DNA from: Akkermansia muciniphila | GTDB taxonomy: Bacteria; Verrucomicrobiota; Verrucomicrobiia; Limisphaerales; BJHT01 | Direction of reading: 5' to 3' | Assembly: GCA_945861535.1 (NCBI GenBank) | Contig: CAMAUZ010000032.1 | Coordinates: 1-64,000, forward strand | Length of the DNA: 64,000 bases | In this document: one piece after another, positions 1 to 7,067 of the stretch | How positions within the stretch are numbered: the first letter of the stretch is position 1 | Layout of the letters: each line of letters begins with the position of its first letter | Notes under the pieces: generated by a model | Databases searched by the model: none | Seen by the model: only the letters and a program-made list of their open reading frames with translations | Told to the model about the DNA's origin: nothing | Made by a program: the position numbers and the translations under genes

Positions 1-243
1 GAACTGCGAAATGCAGTTCCGATCAATAAACACAGGGCTGGGGCGCTCTTCAATGTTGCAGACCACCGATATTGAACACCGAAGTGCATGAAACCATTGT
101 AAACAAAGGTCCAGATCGCCTTTGCAAATCCTTACGCGGCGATTTGGGCCTCACCACCATTGCACTCGTGACGCTTCCCAGCGTACTTGTGAAGGGGCAA
201 GTCCATGCTTAGCCGTAACCATTCAGTCGAGCCGCTATTGGTG

Positions 244-372
244 AACCACAGAGACACGATGAACACAGAGAAGACAAAGAATTCTCCGGCTGACAGTGAG
301 TCACTGAATAGTTGCTTCCCGGCGTCGCCGTCCCCCCTTGTTTTTCTCTGTGTTCATCGTGTCTCTGTGGTT
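244..372. repeat. palindromic repeat, ACCACAGAGACACGATGAAC type
   Basis: The left arm (244-272) and right arm (344-372) are perfect 29 bp inverted copies around a ~71 bp centre. Related arms (CCGAGACGCGATGAACAC and similar) occur at 23101-23126, 58952-58978 and 59555-59579. Transcribed, it would form a long hairpin. It has no coding potential of its own. Confidence 0.9.
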
Positions 373-407
373 TCAATTCCGGTTTCAACCGAATGGAAAC
401 GGCTTAG

Positions 408-611
408 AAAGTCGATCCAGCGGGGGCCAAAACGCTGACCGTCGAACAGGTCACCGAACTCCTCAAACGGCCCAACTCCCTACGGTTGAGCGTGACGGAT
501 TTGTCCCCCGAAGTGGCGGCAGTAGCCGCCGAGGTCAGGAGGCTGATTCCTCCGCGAGCCCTGAGTCCATCTCCTCACCTCGGTGGCTACGAAGTTCTCC
601 GAACCTTGTAG
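408..611 (+). pseudogene. possible start-less coding remnant
   Basis: A 67-codon open frame with no ATG, GTG or TTG near its left end and a TAG immediately before it (405-407). Its composition looks protein-like: TVEQVTELLKRP near the start, then LSVTDLSPEVAAVAAEVRRL, ending GGYEVLRTL. The right half overlaps the palindrome at 522-590, so some apparent coding character could come from the repeat. It may be the decayed end of an older gene. I do not recognise the family. Confidence 0.25.
522..590. repeat. palindromic repeat, GTAGCCGCCGACGTGAGGAG type (divergent)
   Basis: The left arm near 522 and right arm near 571-590 are imperfect inverted copies of the motif seen in cleaner form at 21143-21212, and as a single arm at 4994-5018. 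Confidence 0.6.
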
Positions 612-703
612 TTTTCACCGCCCAGCTACTGGTGGAAAACTGCGCGCGTGATTGACGAAGTACTCCCGCCTCTCCACGCTGACTGGGAAGTTCCTCACCG
701 CCT

Positions 704-1015
704 ATGAACAACCTCCTTTTGCGCGCTTGCGCCTTGCTGCTCCCCATCGTCTTGCCCGTGGCGACTTTCGCTGCGGAGCCGGAAACCTCCACCCACCTCC
801 ACTCCAACTCCGTTCCGCAGGCGCTCGGCCTCATGGTCGCGTTCGCGCTCGTTGGCATCGTGGTGGCCATTGCGGGCTACCGGCTGTTCGACAAGTTCAC
901 GCCCGGCGACCTGCACAAGGAAATCCTGGAGAACAAGAACGTCGCCGTCGCCATCATCGCGGCGGCGGTCATCCTCGGCGTCTGCATCATCGTCGCGGCG
1001 GCCATCATGGGCTAA
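704..1015 (+). CDS. DUF350 membrane protein
   Basis: 103-residue protein with an N-terminal signal-like hydrophobic stretch (residues 1-23), then two membrane segments (about 39-62 and 80-102) separated by the charged loop FDKFTPGDLHKEILENKN. That loop and the small size are typical of DUF350 proteins, such as E. coli YjfL. The function is unknown; the family is found next to ATP-grasp ligases and envelope-stress genes. It is the first gene of a same-strand cassette with the YgiB-like gene (21 bp gap), the glutathionylspermidine-synthase-like gene and a DUF4178 gene, so it probably forms the membrane part of that system. Confidence 0.85.
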   Translation: MNNLLLRACALLLPIVLPVATFAAEPETSTHLHSNSVPQALGLMVAFALVGIVVAIAGYRLFDKFTPGDLHKEILENKNVAVAIIAAAVILGVCIIVAAAIMG

Positions 1016-1036
1016 ACGCGTCATGTCACTCGCAAA

Positions 1037-1453
1037 ATGAAACGGAGCCAACACATCCGGTTGGTGCTGGTGGGCGGTTTGTCCACGGCAGCTTTGGCGG
1101 GCGGCGCGAACGACGCGCCGGCGCAGTCCCCGCCCACACGCGCCTACGCGCTGCAAGGCAACGCCTTCACCAACGACCACTACCTCTCCTACGCCGGCTA
1201 CTACCACGCGCCCTACCGCGCTTGGTTTCCGCATCGCTACAATCACTTCGACCCGCAGCAGCAAAAGTATTTCCACGGCGGCCAGTGGAGCGAACAACCG
1301 CACCAGAGTTTCACGAACATCTCCACCCCGCTGCCGCAGGCGGTGAACGCCGCCATCGCCGCGCAGCCCAAGCCACCGGTCCACAGCAGCACGACGCACC
1401 GCAGCGGCTTCGGCAGCACGTCGCGCTCGTCGTGGGGAGGCATCGGCTCGTGA
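1037..1453 (+). CDS. YgiB/DUF1190-like small exported protein
   Basis: 138 residues. It starts MKRSQHIRLVLVGG, the usual opening of YgiB-type DUF1190 proteins, and ends in a Thr/Ser/Gly-rich tail (RSGFGSTSRSSWGGIGS) like the YgiB C-terminus. The middle is rich in Tyr, His and Pro. Unlike many YgiB proteins there is no lipobox cysteine; the hydrophobic start may still be a signal or anchor. In E. coli, YgiB is paired with YgiC and YjfM with YjfC, both glutathionylspermidine-synthase-like ligases. The next gene here is such a ligase, which supports the call. Similarity is confined mostly to the two ends. Confidence 0.65.
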   Translation: MKRSQHIRLVLVGGLSTAALAGGANDAPAQSPPTRAYALQGNAFTNDHYLSYAGYYHAPYRAWFPHRYNHFDPQQQKYFHGGQWSEQPHQSFTNISTPLPQAVNAAIAAQPKPPVHSSTTHRSGFGSTSRSSWGGIGS

Positions 1454-1479
1454 TGAACGCGACGATTTCACCGCGGTCC

Positions 1480-1552
1480 GTGCCGGCGACTTGCAGTCGC
1501 CATCGGTCGCGTTGGGCGGCTGCAACAGACGGCGACGGCAAGTCGCCGGCAC
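1480..1552. repeat. palindrome abutting the ligase start codon
   Basis: The arms GTGCCGGCGACTTGC (from 1480) and GCAAGTCGCCGGCAC (ending 1552) are inverted copies, with a smaller inner pair. It ends four bases before the ATG of the following ligase gene and fills the place where a ribosome-binding site would be. Confidence 0.85.
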
Positions 1553-1556
1553 AACG

Positions 1557-2672
1557 ATGACCCGCCACTCCCTTGCTCCGCGCGCAGACTGGCCGGCGAA
1601 GGTCGAGCAAGTCGGCCTCACCTACCATTCGCACGCGCACGGCCCTTACTGGGACGAGTCGGCCTGCTACGAGTTGAGCGCCGAGGAAGTCGCCGCCTTG
1701 GAGTCCGCCGCGAACACGCTGCATCCCCTCTGCATCCAGGCGGCGGAAGCGGTGATTCAACACGGCTGGTGGGACCGCCTCGGCATTCCCGCCGTCGCCG
1801 TGCCGGTGATTCTTGCGAGCTGGGAGCGCGACGACTTCAGCGTCTATGGCCGCTTCGATTTCGCCTTCGACAGCGCATCGCCGCCCAAGCTGCTCGAATA
1901 CAATGCCGACACGCCGACCGCGCTCCTCGAAGCCGCCGTGGTCCAGTGGTTCTGGCTCCAAGACACGCGCCCGGCCAGCGACCAGTTCAACTCCATCCAC
2001 GAGCGCCTCATCGCCGCGTGGCAGCGCTGGGGCGGCAAGGCGCTTCACTTCAGCGCCATCAAAGACCACCCCGAGGACGAGCAGACCGTGCTCTATCTGC
2101 GCGACACCGCCGAGCAGGCGGGCGTGGCGACGCGGTTCGTTTACGTCGAGGACATCGGCTGGAACGGCGCGGACTTCGTGGACCTCGCGGACAAGCCCAT
2201 CGCGCAGTGCTTCAAGCTCTACCCGTGGGAATGGCTCTGGCACGAGGAGTTCGGCCAGCACCTCACGCTGGAGCGCACGCGCTTCATCGAGCCGACTTGG
2301 AGAATGCTCCTGAGCAACAAAGGCCTGCTGCCCATCCTCTGGGAACTTTTCCCCGGACACCCGAATCTCCTGCCAGCTTACGAAGCGCCCGAACCGCTCG
2401 GCCAGAACTTCGTCAAGAAGCCCAAGCTCAGTCGCGAAGGCGCGAACGTCTCGCTCGTGCAGGCGGGCCGCGTCGCCGAGGAAGTCGGCGGCGACTACGG
2501 CCACGAGGGCTTCATCTATCAGGCAGTCGGACCGCTGCCGGAGTTCGCGGGCAACCATCCCATCTTCGGTGTGTGGGTCGTGGACCACGCGGCGGCGGGC
2601 TTGGGCATCCGCGAGGACACGCGCCGCATCACGGGCAACCTGAGCCGCTTCGTGCCGCACTTCTTTAACTGA
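1557..2672 (+). CDS. glutathionylspermidine synthase-like ATP-grasp ligase (YgiC/YjfC type)
   Basis: 371 residues, collinear over its whole length with the E. coli YgiC/YjfC family (about 386 residues). Family landmarks are LLEYNADTPTALLEAA, DQFNSIHERLI, FKLYPWEW, LLPAYEAPEPLG, the ATP-binding KKPKLSREGANVS and the ending GIREDTRRITGNLSRFVPH. Characterised relatives join a polyamine or amine to a glutathione-like carboxylate using ATP. This type has only the synthetase domain and no N-terminal amidase, so the real substrate is unknown. I chose ATG 1557 because MTRHSLAPRADWPAKVEQ aligns with the YgiC N-terminus; an upstream extension to 1491 would read through a palindrome. No Shine-Dalgarno is visible. 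Confidence 0.93.
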   Translation: MTRHSLAPRADWPAKVEQVGLTYHSHAHGPYWDESACYELSAEEVAALESAANTLHPLCIQAAEAVIQHGWWDRLGIPAVAVPVILASWERDDFSVYGRFDFAFDSASPPKLLEYNADTPTALLEAAVVQWFWLQDTRPASDQFNSIHERLIAAWQRWGGKALHFSAIKDHPEDEQTVLYLRDTAEQAGVATRFVYVEDIGWNGADFVDLADKPIAQCFKLYPWEWLWHEEFGQHLTLERTRFIEPTWRMLLSNKGLLPILWELFPGHPNLLPAYEAPEPLGQNFVKKPKLSREGANVSLVQAGRVAEEVGGDYGHEGFIYQAVGPLPEFAGNHPIFGVWVVDHAAAGLGIREDTRRITGNLSRFVPHFFN

Positions 2673-2821
2673 ACATGACTAGCCGACGCACCCAGACGGA
2701 ACGCAGTTGCCGCAGCGCGCAGGCGGATGTCGTGCTGGGTGATTACTTGCTGCGTGACTCCATCCAGGCTTGCTCGAACTTTTTCACGCATCACGGATCA
2801 CGCCTCACGCCTCACCTCCCC

Positions 2822-4003
2822 ATGAGCCACGCCAACCCCACGCCCGTCCGCGTCGGCATGACCGGCACCTTCGCCGGGAAGCCCTACACCATCATCGCGC
2901 GCGTCGTGATGGGCATGGAGGCGGAGGGCGAGACTTACTACTGGAACGAGTTCTACCTCAGCGACGGCTCGGACCGCATCGCGATGCTGGTGTGCGAAGA
3001 GATCTTTGGCGCGCAGCAATGGCGGCTCTTCACCGAGTTCACGCCGCAACAGCCGCTGACCGCGCGTGAGGCGGGACTGAAGAAGGTTGGCGACCGCGTG
3101 AATCTCGATGGCCTGTCCACCGAAGTCACCGTTGTGGACGAGACGCGCGTGTATGAAATCGAAGGCAATGCCCCGGACTGGGTGTCCGAGGGCGACGAGG
3201 CGCAGTATTTCAACGCCGAGGCCGGCGGGAAGTTGTGGGTGGTGAGCTGGAGCGGCGACGAGGTGGAATACTACCGCGGAATGCAACTGCCCCCCGAGGC
3301 CGTCGCGCAGGCGCTGCGGCTGCCGCCGGCCTCGTTCAAGAAGGTTTCGGGAAGCAACTTGGTCAGTTCCAGCAGCATTGGCGGCGGGTTGAACTGTGGC
3401 GTCATCAGCGCGCTGCTCACGTTTGCGGTGGGCGGGTTCTTCATCTTTCGTTCGTGCAGCTCGGGCCCGCGTTACACAACCACGCACACTCCCGCGCCGT
3501 CGTCGCCGGTCGTCCAGCCCGAGCCCGCGCCGCCGCCGCCGCTGACCGTTGGCGCCAATGTCACCCTCGACGGCAAGGCGTTTCGCGTCGTCGGGCACCG
3601 CGTCGTGGAATGCACCAAGGTCAACGCGCGGTGGAACAGCCACCAGTATCAAGTCACCGACGACTCGGGCCAGACCAGCCTGCTCGTCCTCCGCTCGCAG
3701 CCCGGCGCGCAAATCTGGCAACTCTTCAAGCCTCTCGCCCCCACGCGTCCGCCCACTCCGCTTGTTGCCGCCGCCATGCGCGCCGGCGAGGCCGTGACGC
3801 TCGATGATTTCCAAGGTCGCATCAGCGAACTCTTCATGTCACGCACCGTCACGAACAGCGGCGCGTCCCCCGACGCTTTCTCCGGCACCGGCCTCACCTA
3901 CCACTACCTCGCGCAGACCAACGCCAGCACGCTCCTCGCGAGCTGGAACGGCGAGCGCATTGTCTTCCATCGCGGCCAGCCCGTAACGAAGCACACGCCG
4001 TAA
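2822..4003 (+). CDS. DUF4178 membrane protein with two DUF4178-like domains
   Basis: 393 residues. Residues 8-75 carry the DUF4178 pattern: VGMTGTFAGKPYTIIARV, YYWNEFYL and an EEIFG..QWRLF-like end. A Gly/Ser-rich linker leads into one membrane segment (about 190-212), a Pro-rich spacer, and a second, weaker repeat of the same domain (about 240-390, starting LTVGANVTLDGKAFRVVGHR). DUF4178 is of unknown function but recurs with DUF350 and with polyamine-metabolism or ATP-grasp genes, matching the three genes before it. The open frame extends back to 2675, but ATG 2822 sits just before the first domain, and the 150 bp gap before it looks non-coding. Confidence 0.82.
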   Translation: MSHANPTPVRVGMTGTFAGKPYTIIARVVMGMEAEGETYYWNEFYLSDGSDRIAMLVCEEIFGAQQWRLFTEFTPQQPLTAREAGLKKVGDRVNLDGLSTEVTVVDETRVYEIEGNAPDWVSEGDEAQYFNAEAGGKLWVVSWSGDEVEYYRGMQLPPEAVAQALRLPPASFKKVSGSNLVSSSSIGGGLNCGVISALLTFAVGGFFIFRSCSSGPRYTTTHTPAPSSPVVQPEPAPPPPLTVGANVTLDGKAFRVVGHRVVECTKVNARWNSHQYQVTDDSGQTSLLVLRSQPGAQIWQLFKPLAPTRPPTPLVAAAMRAGEAVTLDDFQGRISELFMSRTVTNSGASPDAFSGTGLTYHYLAQTNASTLLASWNGERIVFHRGQPVTKHTP

Positions 4004-4098
4004 ACGGAGCGCGGCACTAATGAGACCGACGCAAAAGCAATTCTCCCTAAACCGCGTGGCGTCCAGAAAGCAGATTCCTGACAGTTAAGGTCCGAACC

Positions 4099-4968
4099 AT
4101 GAAAACACTTCTCGTCGCCCTGTTTCGCATGAAGTTTGTCCTCCTCCTTGCCGCTCTGCTGCTGGTGACGGCATCCGCCCGTGCGGCTCATGTGAAGCTC
4201 TTCGTGCTCACCGGCCAGTCCAACTCGCTCGGCACGACGGACGGTGACGGAGCCGAGCCTTCGCCCGGCGCTGACGCGGCCGACAAGGAGGTGCGCTTCT
4301 TCTGGCACAATCTCGCCAACGTCGCCAAATCGCTTGGCGACTCGGGCGGCGCGTTCACCACGCTGCGCGAGCAGCAGGGTGGGTTCTACAAGGGCAGTGC
4401 GACGCACTGGGGACCGGAGATTGGCTTCGGGCGGCGGCTGCATCGCGCGGGCGTGCGGGACTTCGGCATCATCAAGGCCAGCCGGGGTGGTGGTGGAAAC
4501 TCCTTCTGGTCCAAGGCCGCCGCCGACCATCACATGTATGACCATGTCGTGAAGACGGTCACGGTCGCGACGGCAGACCTCGCCAAGGGCGGGCACACGT
4601 TTGAAATCGTCGGACTGCTTTATCTCCAAGGCGAGAGCGACTCGCCGGCCGCGGCGGACGTGGCGGACACGCGCATCCGCGAACTGGCGGACAACCTCCG
4701 GCGCGCCCTGCCCAACGCGAAGGCGATGCACACGGTCATCGCCGGCATCGCCGCCACCGGGGCCACGCGCGACACCGTGCGGGCGAAGCACGCGGCGGTG
4801 GCGGTGACGGACGCGGCGCAGTTCAGCTTCTTCAGCAGCACCGACCTGCGCGACCAGATGCCTGACCGACTCCATTTCAACAAGCCCGCCAAGCTCGCCA
4901 TCGGCGAACGCTTCGCCGAGGCTTGGCTGCGAATCATCAGCCAACCCAAATCCAAGGAAGCCAGGTGA
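4099..4968 (+). CDS. secreted sialate O-acetylesterase-type SGNH hydrolase (DUF303)
   Basis: 289 residues with a signal peptide (start at 4099, or Met at 4129). The nucleophile block is LTGQSNSLG (about residue 36). The family's WGPEIGFGRRL and IIKASRGG follow, then YLQGESD, and the catalytic Asp/His region is DRLHFNKPAKLAIGERFAEAW near the end. These are the marks of the sialate O-acetylesterase family, which removes acetyl groups from sugars such as sialic acid or plant and algal polysaccharides. It would act outside the cytoplasm. It is the first of three same-strand SGNH genes, suggesting a role in carbohydrate de-esterification. The exact substrate cannot be read from the sequence. Confidence 0.88.
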   Translation: MKTLLVALFRMKFVLLLAALLLVTASARAAHVKLFVLTGQSNSLGTTDGDGAEPSPGADAADKEVRFFWHNLANVAKSLGDSGGAFTTLREQQGGFYKGSATHWGPEIGFGRRLHRAGVRDFGIIKASRGGGGNSFWSKAAADHHMYDHVVKTVTVATADLAKGGHTFEIVGLLYLQGESDSPAAADVADTRIRELADNLRRALPNAKAMHTVIAGIAATGATRDTVRAKHAAVAVTDAAQFSFFSSTDLRDQMPDRLHFNKPAKLAIGERFAEAWLRIISQPKSKEAR

Positions 4969-4993
4969 ATCTCCCAAGGCCCCGACACCACTC

Positions 4994-5162
4994 GTAGCGG
5001 CCGACGTGAGGAGGCGGAGCCTGCGGCACCCCACTGAATCCGCCTGCCAAAGTCCGGTACCGCAGGCGTCTCGCCTGCGAGTTCGCGGGGCGTCTCGCCC
5101 CGAGTCGAAACGGGCGGCGAGACGCCGCCCGAACTCGCAGGCGAGGACGCCTGCGGAACCCC
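4994..5162. repeat. two palindromic repeat units (GTAGCSGCCGACGTG arm and GCAGGCGTCTCGCCTGC palindrome)
   Basis: 4994-5018 is one arm of the GTAGCCGCC family. 5056-5162 is a long inverted repeat built from GTACCGCAGGCGTCTCGCC and its mirror, with an inner GGGCGGCGAGACGCC hairpin. A near copy lies at 21221-21320, and a short copy at 10207-10236. Read through, this repeat encodes the phrase GETPPELAGETPAVP, a common source of false protein extensions. Confidence 0.9.
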
Positions 5163-5165
5163 GGC

Positions 5166-5375
5166 GTCGGCACAAGGGACATGGGTTACGCGGATGACAT
5201 GATTGCCTACATCCTCTCGCGCCGCGTGTGGGAAGAGGGCGGCTACAAAGGCGGCACGTTCCTCTTCGAGTATGGCCGCCCCGCCTTCCGTTGGGTCGGC
5301 GACATCGCGGATCACATCGCGGCGCCCGTCCACAAACTCGCCCGGCAGGTCGGTGCGGTGACGGCGACAAAGTAA
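5166..5375 (+). pseudogene. C-terminal fragment of an unidentified protein
   Basis: The frame reads VGTRDMGYADDMIAYILSRR, then WEEGGYKGGTFLFEYGRPAF, and stops at 5375 after a helical tail. It looks like real protein: balanced composition, Trp, Tyr and Phe residues, no low complexity. But it has no upstream domain: going left, the frame runs straight into the palindrome ending at 5162. An internal ATG at 5181 would give a 64-residue product. I read it as the surviving 3' end of a gene whose front was lost. I do not recognise the family. Confidence 0.45.
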
Positions 5376-5429
5376 CCACTCCAGCAACGGTGCTGTCATT
5401 CACGGCGACCGTCTGGTAAAACTCTCGCC

Positions 5430-7031
5430 ATGAAAACACAGCTCTTCCTCGCCATTGCCCTGCTGCTCGCGTCGCGCGTCGCGCTCCCTGCCGCCGAGGT
5501 CACGGGCGAGGTGCTCAATCCCACCAAACAATTCGGCAAGGACGTGAACTACCGGCTCACCGGCGATGCGACGTTCGGCTGGCTGACCGGCGCGCAAGGC
5601 GGTGACATCAACCTCAACGGTCATGCTTTGATCATCGAGACCGGCGGCGGCAACCGGACGATTTTCAGCGGCGCGATTTCCGGGGCGGGTTCAGTGGAGT
5701 GGCGCGGCGGCCGCGTGCCACAAGTTTCGCCGTCGGTCCTGACCGGCACCGCGCCCAACGCGTTTACGGGCCGCTTCACACTGGTCAACGGCGTGCTCGA
5801 TTTGGACAAGCCCGCTGGCGTCGATGCCATTTCCGGTGACTTGCTCATCGGCGTGAAGGGCGACGCGATGGTGAAGCTCAACCGCGCGCATCAAATCAAT
5901 GACGCGGCACAGGTCACCTTGGGCGGGGCGGGCGTCAGCAGCTTGGACCTGCAAGGCCATGACGAGAAATTTGCATCGCTGACGCTGGCGACTCACGGGG
6001 TGATTTCGTTGGGCACCAATCCGGCCTCGTTGCTCATCGGGGACAGCAGCGGTCGTCCGTGGAACCTCGCCAAGACGCTGACGATTCGTGGGTTCAAGCC
6101 CGGCCGGGACAAGGTCGTTTTTGGCAAAGATGCGAATGGACTGAGCGCGGCGCAGCTTGCCCGCGTGGGGTTCGCGTCGCCGGCCGGTCTGCCGGAGGGG
6201 CTTTACACGGCGACCATGGGTGCGGACGGGCAACTGGCACCCGGCACCGTGGTGAAGGCCGCGCAGCCGCCGTTCGATGTTTCAGCGGACGCCGTGGCGG
6301 CGCGGAAGAAGCTCTATGACGTTCCCGGACTCACCGCCCTGTCCGCCGCCAACAGCCCGCTCAAGGATGGGATGACGGTGGTCTTCTTTGGAGACTCCAT
6401 CACCTGGCAGAACGGTTTTGTAGGGCTGATCGACAAGGCACTGAAAGCGGGCGAGGGCGCGAAGGGCCGGCCCGTGAAGCTGGTGAATCGCGGCATCAAT
6501 GGCGGCGGCGTGTTGCAGCTTCGCGATGGCTCGACCAACAGCGCGTATCCCGGCAGCAGCGCGCAGAAATCCTTCGCGACGGTCATTGCGGCGGAGAAGG
6601 CGGACGCCGCGGTGGTCTTCATCGGCATCAACGACGTCTGGTGGCGCAAGACGGAGCCGGAGGTTTTTGCGAAGGCGCTGCACGAACTCCATACGGCAGC
6701 CAGGGCGAATCGCACGCGGCTCGTGTTCGCGACCCTGACCGTTCGCGGCGAGCTGCCTGATGGCAAGAACAGCGACGACGCGAAGATCGAGCAGTTCGCT
6801 GAGATCACGAGGAAAGTTGCCGCCGCGACCGGGGCGACTTTGGTGGACCTGCGCCGCGCTTACCTGGCCTACCTGCGGAATCACAACGCCGAGTTGCGCG
6901 TGGACGGCACGCTCTACTTCGTGCCCGCCGGCGTGCTCACCTACGATGGCGTTCACCCGACCGGGCGGGGCAATGAATTGCTCGCGAATCTAATTGGTGA
7001 CGGCATTCTCCGGAGCTTGCGAGTGCCTTGA
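5430..7031 (+). CDS. secreted SGNH/GDSL esterase with N-terminal beta-rich domain
   Basis: 533 residues with a signal peptide (1-22). Residues 25-280 are Gly/Asn-rich beta sequence (GGDINLNGHALIIETGGG, AISGAGSVEWRGG, FTGRFTLVNGVLDLDKP), the style of autotransporter-associated beta-strand repeats. Residues about 300-533 are an SGNH hydrolase: block I FFGDSITW (about 320), a Gly block NRGINGGG, the GIND block (about 399) and DGVHPTGRG with the Asp/His pair (about 506). It probably de-esterifies an extracellular polysaccharide, with the beta region as an adhesion or stalk domain. It follows the DUF303 esterase and precedes another esterase 36 bp downstream. Confidence 0.87.
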   Translation: MKTQLFLAIALLLASRVALPAAEVTGEVLNPTKQFGKDVNYRLTGDATFGWLTGAQGGDINLNGHALIIETGGGNRTIFSGAISGAGSVEWRGGRVPQVSPSVLTGTAPNAFTGRFTLVNGVLDLDKPAGVDAISGDLLIGVKGDAMVKLNRAHQINDAAQVTLGGAGVSSLDLQGHDEKFASLTLATHGVISLGTNPASLLIGDSSGRPWNLAKTLTIRGFKPGRDKVVFGKDANGLSAAQLARVGFASPAGLPEGLYTATMGADGQLAPGTVVKAAQPPFDVSADAVAARKKLYDVPGLTALSAANSPLKDGMTVVFFGDSITWQNGFVGLIDKALKAGEGAKGRPVKLVNRGINGGGVLQLRDGSTNSAYPGSSAQKSFATVIAAEKADAAVVFIGINDVWWRKTEPEVFAKALHELHTAARANRTRLVFATLTVRGELPDGKNSDDAKIEQFAEITRKVAAATGATLVDLRRAYLAYLRNHNAELRVDGTLYFVPAGVLTYDGVHPTGRGNELLANLIGDGILRSLRVP

Positions 7032-7067
7032 ACCAACGCGCATCGCAAGTACAAGTCAGCAAAAGTC

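Larger units (their letters stand above)
1..703. other. gene-poor left edge
   Basis: I find no convincing gene before 704. The stretch holds a palindrome with 29 bp arms (244-372) and a divergent copy of the GTAGCCGCC palindrome (522-590). A start-less open frame at 408-611 reads like coding sequence but has a stop just upstream. Bases 1-243 show nothing I can name. Confidence 0.6.

Noticed and set aside
205-438. 77-codon open frame at the left edge
   Set aside because: It mostly translates the 29 bp palindrome arms.
1311-2660. 449-codon minus-strand open frame
   Set aside because: Antisense to the glutathionylspermidine-synthase-like gene, whose family match is unambiguous.
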